The translations under genes were made by a program, and so were the position numbers. A DNA stretch of 64,000 nt, taken from Qipengyuania intermedia. Its GTDB lineage: Bacteria; Pseudomonadota; Alphaproteobacteria; Sphingomonadales; Sphingomonadaceae. The notes under the pieces are model-generated. The model ran no database searches. It saw only the letters and a list, made by a program, of their open reading frames with translations, and was not told the origin of the DNA. The stretch covers positions 310,001 to 374,000 of the forward strand of contig NZ_JAIGNS010000001.1 of the NCBI RefSeq assembly GCF_019711615.1, read 5' to 3'. Every line of letters begins with the position of its first letter. Position 1 is the first letter of the stretch. Positions 10,106-19,853 of the stretch are shown here, one piece after another.

Positions 10106-11005
10106 TCAACGGCTCATGGTCTGGGAAGCGCGCGGTGTGCTCCACCACAGGATCAGGCCTGCGCCGATGATTATCGTCGCCCCCAGCAACGTCATCAGGT
10201 CCGGCACATCACCGAACCACCACCACCCCAGGCTGGTGGCTACCAGCATCTGGACATAGGTCGTCGGCGCAATCGTCGATGCACCTGCCCGCTGGGTGCC
10301 CATGTAAACCAGCCAGTGAGCGCTGCTGGCAGTCACCGCTACGACAGCACAACGAGCGATCACGGTCCAGTCCGGCACCGTGACGCTGAGAGCATCGACG
10401 CCCGAGAAATGTCCGCCGAAAGCCGCGACGATCAAGACGGGCATGGCGCCTACCTGCATGAAAACCTGCATCGACAGGGCGCTCCCCTGCCCGGCACTGG
10501 CGCGATTGGCGATGACCATGAGCGCGAAGAAGAAAGCGGAAGCCAGGGGCAGCAGGGCGACCGGGCCGAGTGCATACAGGTTTGGTCGCAGCACAAGCGC
10601 AACACCGACAAGGGCAATGACCGACGCCAGCCAAACTGCAGGGCGCACCTTTTCTCCCAAGAGCGGTCCAGACAGCACTGCAACGATCACAGGCGAAACG
10701 AAGGCGAGCGACATGGCCGTTGCCAAAGGCATCACGAAGATGGCGGAGAAGAACAACAGGGAAGCAGCCGCAAGGCACACTCCGCGAGCGAATTGGAGCC
10801 TGGGACTGGACGGTCTGAACGCCTTGGGGCCTTCTGTCATGGCCAGCAGGGCGGAAAGCCCGATCGCACCGATTGCGAATCGCACGCTCGCAACTGCCAG
10901 CGGCGACCACTCCCCGGCCATCGTCTTGATGACCGCATCCCCCACGCTGAGCAGCGCAAAGCCGCACAAGGCAAGCAGGATGCCGCTTCGTTCGGAGTGG
11001 TCCAT
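10106..11005 (-). CDS. DMT superfamily (EamA) transporter
   Basis: Inner-membrane protein of 299 residues with about ten hydrophobic helices arranged as two EamA repeats, the classic drug/metabolite transporter layout. The first repeat begins at GILLALCGFALLSVGDAVIK. Such proteins usually export small metabolites or amino acids; no substrate can be assigned. It lies 55 bp downstream of glmS on the same strand in head-to-tail order but a functional link is not obvious. Confidence 0.9.
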   Translation of the reverse strand: MDHSERSGILLALCGFALLSVGDAVIKTMAGEWSPLAVASVRFAIGAIGLSALLAMTEGPKAFRPSSPRLQFARGVCLAAASLLFFSAIFVMPLATAMSLAFVSPVIVAVLSGPLLGEKVRPAVWLASVIALVGVALVLRPNLYALGPVALLPLASAFFFALMVIANRASAGQGSALSMQVFMQVGAMPVLIVAAFGGHFSGVDALSVTVPDWTVIARCAVVAVTASSAHWLVYMGTQRAGASTIAPTTYVQMLVATSLGWWWFGDVPDLMTLLGATIIIGAGLILWWSTPRASQTMSR

Positions 11006-11152
11006 GCGAGAAATAGCCCTGGGAACTTGGCGAACGTTACGCTCGCTAGATTGAGGCGACCGCCATTGCCAGAGCGCGCCATCTTTACCAACCGTTTACC
11101 AAACTTCCTCAAACAGGGGCCTTGGAAAGTGCACTGGTTTGTGGGGTAGGCA

Positions 11153-12376
11153 ATGTCGGTAGCGATACAACCGCGGGATTTTCAATTCGGGCGGGCGGAG
11201 AAAGAACTCGACGTGACAATAGTCATGCCGTGCCTGAATGAACTGGATTCCCTTCCCCACTGTATCGGGAACGCGCTTGATGCACTGGCGCGGATGAGTT
11301 CGGAGCTCGGCCTGTCGGGCGAGATCGTCATTGCCGACAATGGCTCCACCGACGGCAGTCAGGAACTCGCGACGGAGCTGGGAGCGCGGGTCGTACCGGT
11401 TTCCGAGAAAGGCTATGGTGCCGCCCTGATCGGCGGGTGCTGCGGCGCATGGGGGCGCTACATCCTCATGGGCGATTGCGACGGAAGTTACAATTTCACC
11501 GAAGGCGTCGCGATGATCGCGAAGCTCGCGGAAGGTCACGATGTCTGCATGGGCAACCGCTTTCGCGGCGGAATAGCTGCAGGAGCGATGCCATGGAAAA
11601 ACCGCCATATAGGTAATCCGGCCCTTACCGGCATCCTGAACCTGTTCTTCCGCACCGGCATGGGCGACGCGCATTGCGGCCTGAGGGCGCTGACGAAAGA
11701 CGCGTTCGACCGGTTGAAGCTGACCGGGAGCGGCATGGAATTTGCCAGCGAAATGGTCATCAAAGCCTCTTTGCTGAAGCTCGACATGGTGGAAGTGCCT
11801 GCCACGCTCAGCCCGGATTTGCGCGATCGTGAGCCGCACCTGCGCCCCTGGCGCGACGGCTGGCGCCACCTGCGCTATCTCTTCATGCTTAGCCCGACCT
11901 GGGTCTTCGGGTTGCCGGGACTGCTCGGCATGAGTGCCGCGCTGGTGATCTTCTCGTTCGCCCTGATGCATTACGCCGGCGTTATCGCCGGGCCGAGTTT
12001 CTTCGGGGTCAGCTGGACCATCGTTGCCGGCTTCATGGCAACATGCGGGCATCTCGGGCTCGTTATGGCGCTGGCTGCGCATTTCCACGGCGTGCGGCAG
12101 GGATACCGACTGTTGCGACCGACAATAGCGCGCCATTCGCGCTGGTTCACTCTCGAGAGCATGCTTCTGGTCGGCCTGGGACTGATCGCTGCCGGCGCCA
12201 CTGGCCTTGCAGCGGTCGGCTACAAGTGGATCGATTCCAGCTTCGTGGCCCTCGACAATCCCGTGCTTCTGATTGCTTTCGCCACCCTCGGTGCGATCGG
12301 GGTTCAAACCGTTCTCGGCGGTTTTATCCTTGCCATCATTGCGGGTAACGAAAATCGGCTTTCGCCCTCGAAATGA
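11153..12376 (+). CDS. family 2 glycosyltransferase with C-terminal membrane region
   Basis: Predicted polyprenyl-phosphate sugar transferase (DPM1/ArnC-like), 407 residues. The GT-A domain spans about 20-240 with VTIVMPCLNE, the nucleotide-binding DNGSTDGS and the metal site DCDGSYNF. Several C-terminal helices (about 255-395) anchor it in the inner membrane. Probable role is loading a sugar onto undecaprenyl phosphate on the cytoplasmic side for use by GT-C enzymes outside (inference from family and from the two GT-C-like genes nearby). The stop overlaps the next gene as ATGA, so the two are coupled. Confidence 0.9.
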   Translation: MSVAIQPRDFQFGRAEKELDVTIVMPCLNELDSLPHCIGNALDALARMSSELGLSGEIVIADNGSTDGSQELATELGARVVPVSEKGYGAALIGGCCGAWGRYILMGDCDGSYNFTEGVAMIAKLAEGHDVCMGNRFRGGIAAGAMPWKNRHIGNPALTGILNLFFRTGMGDAHCGLRALTKDAFDRLKLTGSGMEFASEMVIKASLLKLDMVEVPATLSPDLRDREPHLRPWRDGWRHLRYLFMLSPTWVFGLPGLLGMSAALVIFSFALMHYAGVIAGPSFFGVSWTIVAGFMATCGHLGLVMALAAHFHGVRQGYRLLRPTIARHSRWFTLESMLLVGLGLIAAGATGLAAVGYKWIDSSFVALDNPVLLIAFATLGAIGVQTVLGGFILAIIAGNENRLSPSK

Positions 12377-13695
12377 CCTGTCGGGCGCAGAATGTCTGGC
12401 TCGGCGTGGTCATGCCGGTGCACAGGCCCTGTGCCTGGCTCGACGAGGCCCTGGCCAGCATCCCCGAAAACGAAGGCGTTCGTGTCATCATCAGGGATTC
12501 GACCCCGGAGGGGCCCGCATCCGATCTTGTCTCAAGGCACGCCGACCGTCTCGACATAGATTACGAATACCGCCCGGACATCCAGAGCTGGACGCGCAAG
12601 ACGAACATCGGCGTGCAAGCCTGTCCGAGCGATCACGTGTGCACGCTTCACCAGGACGATTTCTGGCTGCCCGGGCGACTTGACACGGTCCGTGCCCTGA
12701 TCGCGCAGCACCCCGACGCCGCACTGTATCTGACGGGTTCGCAAATTTCCGGTCCGACAGGAAATTTACTCGGGAAATGGCGCCCTGCGTTCAGCCCTGG
12801 CACCATCGCGGCGGAAGATTTTCGCGATCGCCTGGTCATCCAGAACTCGATTGCCATGCCCTCCCCGGTGTTCCGCCGCGATGCCTATCTCGCGGCTGGC
12901 GGTCTCGATGAAACGCTCTGGTACACTCCCGACTGGGACCTTTGGTTCAAGCTCGGCGAGCAGGGTGCCGTCGTCTTCGACGAGACCATCACTACGGCTT
13001 TTCGCATTCACGGCACATCGCAAACCATGTCCCGCAGCAGGGAGGAAATGCGCGAGCAGATGCATATCATCCTGAACCGTTACGCAGATCCGGGTTCCCC
13101 CATCGAGCGCATCGGACGCGCGTCTGCCGAGATCAATACAGCTCTCGCCCGCGCTGCCTCGGGGAAAGGGACCGAAGCCCTCAGAGCCGTGAGCAGCCTA
13201 GCGCGGCTTGGCCCCATGAAGGCGGCCAAGTATCTAAGGTACTCGACCCTTATTCCTCGCCTGATGCCGCGTCTGAAAGCCTTCGCTGGCAGGAAGGTTT
13301 GGTCGATGCTGGCTTTGTCGCGCCATGAGTCGTTCCGCTATATCGTCGTCGGGCTGGCGTCGGCACTGATCATCAACATTATTCTGATCGGTGGCAGTTT
13401 CCTGAGCGTCAACTACGGTATCAGCCTCGTGGTCGCGTTTTGCGTCAGCGTGACCGGGGCCTATCTCGCGCATGCTAAATTCACATTTAGGGAAGAGTAC
13501 GCCCTTGACGGCTTTGCGCGCTTTGTTTCCGCAAACCTGCTGGGGTTTGGCTTGACGGTGGCGCTTATCGTCCTGCTGCATGATCTCATGGACATTCCGC
13601 TGTGGATCGCGTCGCCCGCCACCAGCGTCATCCTGTTCGTCTACAACTATCTGTCTGCCCGTTGGGCTATCAAGGTGAGCAGGATATTTCACTGA
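12373..13695 (+). CDS. family 2 glycosyltransferase fused to GtrA domain
   Basis: Fusion of 440 residues. Residues about 8-230 are a GT-A fold transferase (VVMPVHRPCAWLDEAL; HQDDFWLPGRL carries the DxD-like metal site; PDWDLWFKLGE). Residues about 325-435 are a four-helix GtrA domain, the small flippase-like partner that moves polyprenyl-phosphate-linked sugars across the membrane. Having both in one chain suggests a sugar is attached and handed over in the same complex (inference). It overlaps the upstream GT2 gene by 4 bp and ends 8 bp from the convergent methyltransferase. Confidence 0.88.
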   Translation: MTCRAQNVWLGVVMPVHRPCAWLDEALASIPENEGVRVIIRDSTPEGPASDLVSRHADRLDIDYEYRPDIQSWTRKTNIGVQACPSDHVCTLHQDDFWLPGRLDTVRALIAQHPDAALYLTGSQISGPTGNLLGKWRPAFSPGTIAAEDFRDRLVIQNSIAMPSPVFRRDAYLAAGGLDETLWYTPDWDLWFKLGEQGAVVFDETITTAFRIHGTSQTMSRSREEMREQMHIILNRYADPGSPIERIGRASAEINTALARAASGKGTEALRAVSSLARLGPMKAAKYLRYSTLIPRLMPRLKAFAGRKVWSMLALSRHESFRYIVVGLASALIINIILIGGSFLSVNYGISLVVAFCVSVTGAYLAHAKFTFREEYALDGFARFVSANLLGFGLTVALIVLLHDLMDIPLWIASPATSVILFVYNYLSARWAIKVSRIFH

Positions 13696-13703
13696 AACTG
13701 TCG

Positions 13704-14600
13704 TCAGTGCGCCAGCTTGACGACAGCCCGTAGAGCGGAGGGTTCGCCCGACACCTTCTCGGCCAATTGCTGGACGGGCATAAGAACGCCCGAGGCCACT
13801 ACGAAAATCGAGGTATTCGCGCGACCGAGGCTACGGGCGATGGAACGTCCCATCGAAGGTATGGAAACGTCGATGTGCTTTTCGATTGTGAAGCCGGCCG
13901 CTTGAAGACACGCATCGAAAGATTGCCTGCTGAAATGCTGCCGGTGAAATGGCAGATACCAGTTATCCCAATTCCCCTTGAAGTAAGAGGCCCAGGGACA
14001 AGCGATATTAGGCACCTCTATGATGGCACGAGCAGAAGGCTTCATCAGGCCTCGAAGGCCCTTCAGGAATTGAACCGGATCGTTATCGTGCTCGACCACG
14101 TGCATGCAGACCAGCAAATCCGATTGGCTTCCTATTCGATCCTTCTCTGCGAACGGAATGTATTGGGCGCGGGAAAGGCGCGCGGGCGGATCGGGGAAAA
14201 AGTCCATGCCGACCACTCGACTTCCCTGCCCTGAGACACGCGCCAATTCCTCGGTGACCATGCCGGCCCCGCAGCCGAAATCGACAATCGTCCCCTCATC
14301 GAAATCCGCCTGCGACAGCATTTTCGCCGCTTCGCGACGGAAGAAGCGGCGTTTGATAGCCGAAGACATCCGGCTGTCGATCACTTGGTAGTCTTGCGTA
14401 TCCCGGCCATCGTAAAGGACGCTGACGTCTTCGATGACAGGAAATGCCTTCCCGTGCCCACAACGATGGCACTGGAAGACCTGGCACCGGTCGAATGGCC
14501 CCGCCGAGACTGCAACGTCGACCAGTGGATGAGGGTCCAATTCGCATTTTTGCCCGCGAATAATCTCGCATGGATCCATTGGCGTCATTTCCTGATCCAC
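13704..14600 (-). CDS. class I SAM-dependent methyltransferase with N-terminal Cys cluster
   Basis: 298 residues. A cysteine/histidine cluster near residues 38-48 (CQVFQCHRCGHG) resembles the zinc-ribbon start of sugar or lipid methyltransferases. The Rossmann core has motif I VDFGCGAGMV and motif CMHVVEHDNDP. GTG at 14600 is chosen because GGGGAG lies 6 bp before it; an ATG at 14588 is the alternative. It directly follows the GT-C-like gene stop, third in a minus-strand operon. Likely modifies a nascent surface glycan or its lipid carrier (inference from neighbours). Confidence 0.85.
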   Translation of the reverse strand: MDQEMTPMDPCEIIRGQKCELDPHPLVDVAVSAGPFDRCQVFQCHRCGHGKAFPVIEDVSVLYDGRDTQDYQVIDSRMSSAIKRRFFRREAAKMLSQADFDEGTIVDFGCGAGMVTEELARVSGQGSRVVGMDFFPDPPARLSRAQYIPFAEKDRIGSQSDLLVCMHVVEHDNDPVQFLKGLRGLMKPSARAIIEVPNIACPWASYFKGNWDNWYLPFHRQHFSRQSFDACLQAAGFTIEKHIDVSIPSMGRSIARSLGRANTSIFVVASGVLMPVQQLAEKVSGEPSALRAVVKLAH

Positions 14601-16322
14601 TCAGCGCTCCCCTATATCGGTACTGGAGCAGGCAGACGAGTTCGCATCAAAGTGTATTGCTTCGTCGAGGGAAGGCAACCCGGCCTTCGCCGCCTCGCCG
14701 TCATCGAAAACCTTCACCGAGTATCGGTCGCACAGGCTCGCAACTTGCCCGTCGGTCAGGGCTGCCCGGGCCATGCGTACCGGACCACTTGCCTCCATCG
14801 GGATGTTGCGAACCAGATCGTTTGAGAAAAGGTGGTTCGGTGCATCGACCAGCACAATGTCGACCTCCATCTCGCTCAGCCTTTTGTTCGCCTCTGCCCA
14901 TGGCTGGACGAAGGAGTGCGCCTGATAGAAGCGAAGCGGCAACAACAGCAGGCCGGCCAGAACGCCCGCCCCGAAAATTGCCCTGCCCGCATTGGACGTA
15001 TCTAAGCGCAGCTTAACCCAGCCAAGCGCCGCCAGCAGGGTCACGATGCCCAGCAGCTGGTGAAGGTAGCGATAGCCCCAGCCATGCCCCTGATAGGGAA
15101 TGATAACCGTCATAAAGATGATGGTTGCAACGATGCTGAGCACACACGCACGCCAGAACCCTTTCAGTTTCCACGCAACCGGGATCGCCAGCGCCATCAG
15201 GGGAAGGGTCAACGGGTTCTGCCAGAGTTGGAACCTGACGAGATTGAGGCCCATCGTCGCGACTGCGGAGAAGTCGTTACGAGATAGAAGGGTTATTACT
15301 GTCTCTGTTACGGAGACGGGCGCCCGCCCATCCCCGCCCGGTGGGACCGCGCCGACTAGCTTATAGGAGAGCGAATTCCACATCATCCAGAAGGCGACAC
15401 CGACCATGATGACCACTCCCTGCCCTATCGCTGCGCGGCGTCGTCCGGAGAGGAACAGGTCGAGCACGAAAAACCCGGCAAAGATCGGGAAGAAGGCGAA
15501 CTGGTGGAGACCGATCGCAATCACCGCCACGATGCCGGCCAGCAGCTGCGAGAGTGTACCGCTGCGATAGACGAGCGCTAGCCAGGCCATGTTGAAGAAG
15601 AGGTGCGCTGACATCGCATAAGTGGTCATCCCTGTGATGACCCATTGAGCCGACGTCGCAGCAAGGACGACACTTATTGTGGGCAGAGCCTCTTCTTCGG
15701 GAAGGTGCCTTCGGGCGACCAGCACCGTCATCCAGATTGCGCCCGCTGCGAACAGCGGGCTGGCAAAAGGACCAAGCAGTCCCTGGAAAAGAGCATTCAA
15801 CGGAAGATAAGTGGATGCCCAATGGGTCGCATCACCGCTGATCCGCGAAAAGATGGGCTGCATTGCATAGGCGTAATCGGCAAACTCGGCCGGGATGGCG
15901 CCCATCGCCTGTCCCGATGCTAGCGCGTAGCCATCTGCACGGGCCCAGTACTCATCCATCGAGAGAGGGTATGCGCCAAGGATGCCGAAGGCGCCCGCCA
16001 GGGCAATCAGCGCGACGAGCGGGATCATCAGGTGCATCGGCAAGTTCAGGGCTGCCTTACGAACCCTTCCCAAGCTCGCCGAGACACCCGGATTTTTACC
16101 GATCATTCTCCCGCCGAGCAAAGCGATCGATAGACCGATCAAAATGGGAATATCTTGGGTCTTCAGCAGGTAGAGCGGTAAGAACGGCAAACTCTCCTTG
16201 AAGATCTCGACCAGTACGAGGACAACAAGGCAGAACCCCAACAACCCAGTCGCAGAACGCGATAGCGCCCTGAGGGGACGATCCTGGCTATGAGATCGTG
16301 GTGTGATCGAGCTTGCTTCCAT
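14601..16322 (-). CDS. GT-C-like polytopic membrane glycosyltransferase
   Basis: 573 residues with about a dozen hydrophobic helices and a soluble C-terminal tail. The first large loop carries SMDEYWAR, matching the acidic (DE/DD) catalytic loop of GT-C enzymes that use polyprenyl-phosphate sugars on the periplasmic side. The shared segment YQGHGWGYRYLH also occurs in the upstream gene, so they are paralogues. Specific sugar and acceptor are unknown. It abuts the methyltransferase gene without spacing. Confidence 0.8.
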   Translation of the reverse strand: MEASSITPRSHSQDRPLRALSRSATGLLGFCLVVLVLVEIFKESLPFLPLYLLKTQDIPILIGLSIALLGGRMIGKNPGVSASLGRVRKAALNLPMHLMIPLVALIALAGAFGILGAYPLSMDEYWARADGYALASGQAMGAIPAEFADYAYAMQPIFSRISGDATHWASTYLPLNALFQGLLGPFASPLFAAGAIWMTVLVARRHLPEEEALPTISVVLAATSAQWVITGMTTYAMSAHLFFNMAWLALVYRSGTLSQLLAGIVAVIAIGLHQFAFFPIFAGFFVLDLFLSGRRRAAIGQGVVIMVGVAFWMMWNSLSYKLVGAVPPGGDGRAPVSVTETVITLLSRNDFSAVATMGLNLVRFQLWQNPLTLPLMALAIPVAWKLKGFWRACVLSIVATIIFMTVIIPYQGHGWGYRYLHQLLGIVTLLAALGWVKLRLDTSNAGRAIFGAGVLAGLLLLPLRFYQAHSFVQPWAEANKRLSEMEVDIVLVDAPNHLFSNDLVRNIPMEASGPVRMARAALTDGQVASLCDRYSVKVFDDGEAAKAGLPSLDEAIHFDANSSACSSTDIGER

Positions 16323-16360
16323 ATTGACGGCTGACCGGCGTAGGGGCCGGGGCTATGCCG

Positions 16361-18106
16361 TTACCTCCCTTGAAAATTGCGGACCGGAATTTCCAGCGCC
16401 ACGCCGCAGTCCAAATCTTCAAGCAAGTCACGCTTGCTGACGATGCTCTCTTCAAGACCGTCAGGCAGTATTGCAGGCTCTATTCCTAGAGCACGGTAAT
16501 GTGTGCTGTCGACCAGGCCGACGCTGGGGTTTCGGCAAAGCTCGTACAATGAATTCTCTTCGACCAGAGCGAGGTCTATCATCTTGGGATCGCGGTCAAA
16601 GTCGGGATGGTTTCGTATAATATCGCGGACATAAAAGCCTTCCCTGATGTCGAAGAGGACAAAATCCCGGCCCGACTCTTCCACTTCGCTATGAAGCCTG
16701 GCGTATGGTTCGGAAAAGGATCTCGCCATCACAAGCTGGGTCGGCAACTGGAACAGGAATGCAGCGCCCAGGGCCAGCTTGAGTGACAACCACGCTTTTC
16801 CGGGGGCCTGGTCCGGCTGGACCCTGTTCCACCCATACCCGGCAAGCAAACAAAATGCGGAAACTTGCGAACTGAGATACCGGTAGCCCCATCCGTGACC
16901 CTGATAGATCATCAGAAGCAAGCCTAGTCCGCAAACACCGGCGAGCGGAAGAGCTGCAGTGCGGCTCCAGTCCTTTTGGGATCGAAAAGTTCGAAGCGCG
17001 GCGAAGCCCAGAGGCAATAAGAGGATATTTTGCCAGACCGCGAACCGTAGAAGATTGGCGAACCAGGTCATCGGCGAAAAATCTGCAAAGCGCTGCAATC
17101 TCGACAGAATATAGTCAGTTAGACTAGCAGGTGCCCCGGCGCCGTTCGGGACGGTGTCCAAGCCCTCTAGCAACCAGCCAGGGTAAACCGACCACCAGAA
17201 CAGCGTAAGCGCGGTATAGCCAAGACCGTAGATCGTCACCAATCTCCACTCCCTTCGCACGATCAGCCAGCAGAAGAAGGGAAGCGCCACCATCAGGTGG
17301 AAATGAAATTTGTGGAGGCCCATTGCCACGAAGGCCACGAGCAAGGCGGCGACCGCGGTCACAGGCGTGCGACGAATAAAAAGAGCCAGCCACAATGCGT
17401 TGAAGGCAAATTGCCCTGTCATCGCATAGGCAGTCATGGACGTAACGACCAACTGGCTTGAGCTGGCAGCAAGCAGCGTGACTACCAGCGCAGTGTCACG
17501 TCTGGTCGGCCAGATTCGTCTCGCTGCATCCCACACTGCCGCCAAACCGATAATCAGTAGAACCGGGTTCAGGAGGGCGTGGTGCGCGATGTTGCCAGAC
17601 AGCCAGAGTAAAGCGGAATTTATCGGAAGATAGCTGCTCACCCAGTATTTCTGCGGCGAGACCCTGGGGTCTCCGTACTCCGGAAACATGCCTTCGCCGA
17701 ACGCACTGTAAGCGGCAGGCACCTTCGTCACGGGCCCGCCTCGCGCGAATTGCTCCGCACCGAAAATTGCGAGGGATTCGTCCCGTGACAGGTGATGGCC
17801 GTGCATGAACAGCCAGAAACCTGCAAAGCTGAAAAGTAGCAGGAGAAGCGCAGCCAAGCCCAAGGTGCGGTTGCTGATCTCCTGCTCACGCTCCCACGAG
17901 CGTGGGTAGCGGACGTAGGCCGATGCTGCGATGAGGATGGTCAGCACCCCCAGCACCGGTAGATCTTGGCGAAAGAGATAGTATTCCGTGATGTCGTACG
18001 GCCGGATCTGCCAAAGCAGCCAAAGCACGTAAGAGAATACGACGATCAGGGCCGGGAGCACCCACAGGGACGGGCCATCTCGGTTTGCGCTTGTACGCGC
18101 TCTCAT
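16361..18106 (-). CDS. GT-C-like polytopic membrane glycosyltransferase, paralogue
   Basis: 581 residues from the ATG at 18106, which has a GGGGG-rich RBS; an in-frame GTG lies at 18115. About twelve hydrophobic helices, first-loop acidic motif SRDESLAIF, and YQGHGWGYRYLSSQ shared with the downstream paralogue. It is the first gene of a three-gene operon with that paralogue and the methyltransferase. Probably adds a sugar from a polyprenyl-phosphate donor outside the membrane; this is inference from fold and context. Confidence 0.8.
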   Translation of the reverse strand: MRARTSANRDGPSLWVLPALIVVFSYVLWLLWQIRPYDITEYYLFRQDLPVLGVLTILIAASAYVRYPRSWEREQEISNRTLGLAALLLLLFSFAGFWLFMHGHHLSRDESLAIFGAEQFARGGPVTKVPAAYSAFGEGMFPEYGDPRVSPQKYWVSSYLPINSALLWLSGNIAHHALLNPVLLIIGLAAVWDAARRIWPTRRDTALVVTLLAASSSQLVVTSMTAYAMTGQFAFNALWLALFIRRTPVTAVAALLVAFVAMGLHKFHFHLMVALPFFCWLIVRREWRLVTIYGLGYTALTLFWWSVYPGWLLEGLDTVPNGAGAPASLTDYILSRLQRFADFSPMTWFANLLRFAVWQNILLLPLGFAALRTFRSQKDWSRTAALPLAGVCGLGLLLMIYQGHGWGYRYLSSQVSAFCLLAGYGWNRVQPDQAPGKAWLSLKLALGAAFLFQLPTQLVMARSFSEPYARLHSEVEESGRDFVLFDIREGFYVRDIIRNHPDFDRDPKMIDLALVEENSLYELCRNPSVGLVDSTHYRALGIEPAILPDGLEESIVSKRDLLEDLDCGVALEIPVRNFQGR

Positions 18107-18249
18107 CGCCCCCACCCCCTTCAGAAGATCGTGAACACGGCACCTTGAACGAGGATGCCTGACTTTTCAGCGATATTCTGTTTCCGAGTGTGGCAGGCTT
18201 AGGAAAAAATCAAGGTTTCCGAATTATTCACCACAACCGCAAATGCGTG

Positions 18250-18270
18250 ATTTGCCATCCTTTGGGCAAA
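18250..18270. promoter_or_regulatory. short inverted repeat upstream of cpaF
   Basis: TTTGCC and GGCAAA arms around a short spacer, in the otherwise gene-free 200 bp between the GT-C-like gene and cpaF. Weak, listed only as a candidate control element. Confidence 0.25.
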
Positions 18271-18310
18271 GACAGCGCGTCATATGGATAGTGAGCCTCG
18301 GGGGTTTGGC

Positions 18311-19843
18311 ATGAGTGCATTCGGACGCAAGAACGGTGCTGGCGGTATGGGTTCCGGCGCTCGCCCGCAGTTTGGCGTGGCGAAACCGATGCGCGGCGGC
18401 GCTGGTAGTTCGAAACCTGCGAGCGACGATGCAGCCGAAGGCGGCGAACAATTCCCTCCCCTTCCCGAAGAAGGCACACCTGCGCCGGAAGGCGCCGGCA
18501 AGAATCGCAATAGCGATGCGATGGCCCGCCTGTCGGAGCGCATGAATGCCACGCATTCCGGCGACAGCGAGGTCGGAGGTTTCGAAGCAAGCGTCCACAA
18601 GATCAAGGAACAGGTGCTCCCGCGCCTGCTCGAACGCGTCGATCCCGAGGCAGCTGCTACGCTGACCAAGGACGAGCTTTCGGAAGAATTCCGTCCGATC
18701 ATCATGGAAGTGCTGGCCGAACTGAAGGTCACGCTGAACCGCCGCGAGCAATTCGCGCTCGAGAAGGTGCTGGTCGACGAGCTGCTGGGCTTCGGTCCGC
18801 TCGAAGAGCTTCTGAACGATCCGGATGTCTCCGATATCATGGTCAACGGGCCGGACCAGACCTACATCGAAAAAGGCGGCAAGCTGGTGCTTGCGCCGAT
18901 CCGTTTCCGTGACGAGGGGCACCTCTTCCAGATCGCCCAGCGCATCGTGAACCAGGTCGGCCGCCGCGTCGACCAGACCACGCCGCTTGCCGACGCCCGT
19001 CTCAAGGACGGCAGCCGTGTAAACGTCATCGTGCCGCCGCTCTCACTGCGCGGCACCGCCATCTCGATCCGTAAGTTCTCCGAGAAGCCGATCACCATCG
19101 ACATGCTCAAGGACTTCGGTTCGATGAGCGAGAAGATGGCGACCGCCCTCAAGATTGCCGGCGCCTGCCGCATGAACATCGTCATTTCGGGCGGTACGGG
19201 TTCGGGTAAGACGACCATGCTCAACGCCCTGTCGAAGATGATCGACCCGGGCGAGCGCGTTCTCACCATCGAGGACGCTGCCGAACTTCGCCTGCAGCAG
19301 CCGCACTGGCTGCCGCTGGAAACGCGTCCGCCGAACCTTGAAGGCCAAGGCGCCATCACCATCGGCGACCTCGTGAAGAACGCCCTGCGTATGCGCCCCG
19401 ACCGCATCATCCTGGGCGAAATCCGCGGCGCGGAATGTTTCGACCTTCTCGCCGCCATGAACACGGGTCACGACGGTTCGATGTGTACGCTTCACGCCAA
19501 CAGCCCGCGCGAATGCCTCGGCCGTATGGAAAACATGATCCTGATGGGCGACATCAAGATCCCGAAGGAAGCCATCTCGCGCCAGATCGCCGAATCCGTC
19601 GACCTGATCGTGCAGGTGAAGCGCCTTCGCGACGGTTCGCGCCGCACCACCAACATTACCGAGGTGATCGGGATGGAAGGCGATGTGATCGTGACGCAGG
19701 AACTGTTCAAGTTCGAGTATCTCGACGAAAGCGAAGACGGCAAGATCATGGGCGAATTCCGCTCCAGCGGCCTGCGTCCCTACACGCTCGAGAAGGCTCG
19801 CCAGTTCGGGTTCGACCAGGCGTATCTCGAAGCCTGCCTGTAA
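18311..19843 (+). CDS. cpaF: CpaF/TadA family secretion ATPase
   Basis: Hexameric ATPase of Tad/Flp pilus type secretion, 510 residues from the ATG at 18311 (GGGGG upstream; an ATG at 18284 has no RBS). N-terminal 80 residues are low-complexity linker. The core contains Walker A GGTGSGKTT, an Asp/Glu-box (TIEDAAELRLQQ), RPDRIILGEIRGAE and the His-box TGHDGSMCTLHA. It powers pilin assembly or export at the inner membrane. No other Tad gene (prepilin peptidase, tadB/C, rcpA) is next to it, so its partners must be elsewhere. Confidence 0.94.
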   Translation: MSAFGRKNGAGGMGSGARPQFGVAKPMRGGAGSSKPASDDAAEGGEQFPPLPEEGTPAPEGAGKNRNSDAMARLSERMNATHSGDSEVGGFEASVHKIKEQVLPRLLERVDPEAAATLTKDELSEEFRPIIMEVLAELKVTLNRREQFALEKVLVDELLGFGPLEELLNDPDVSDIMVNGPDQTYIEKGGKLVLAPIRFRDEGHLFQIAQRIVNQVGRRVDQTTPLADARLKDGSRVNVIVPPLSLRGTAISIRKFSEKPITIDMLKDFGSMSEKMATALKIAGACRMNIVISGGTGSGKTTMLNALSKMIDPGERVLTIEDAAELRLQQPHWLPLETRPPNLEGQGAITIGDLVKNALRMRPDRIILGEIRGAECFDLLAAMNTGHDGSMCTLHANSPRECLGRMENMILMGDIKIPKEAISRQIAESVDLIVQVKRLRDGSRRTTNITEVIGMEGDVIVTQELFKFEYLDESEDGKIMGEFRSSGLRPYTLEKARQFGFDQAYLEACL

Positions 19844-19853
19844 AACCCTTGCC

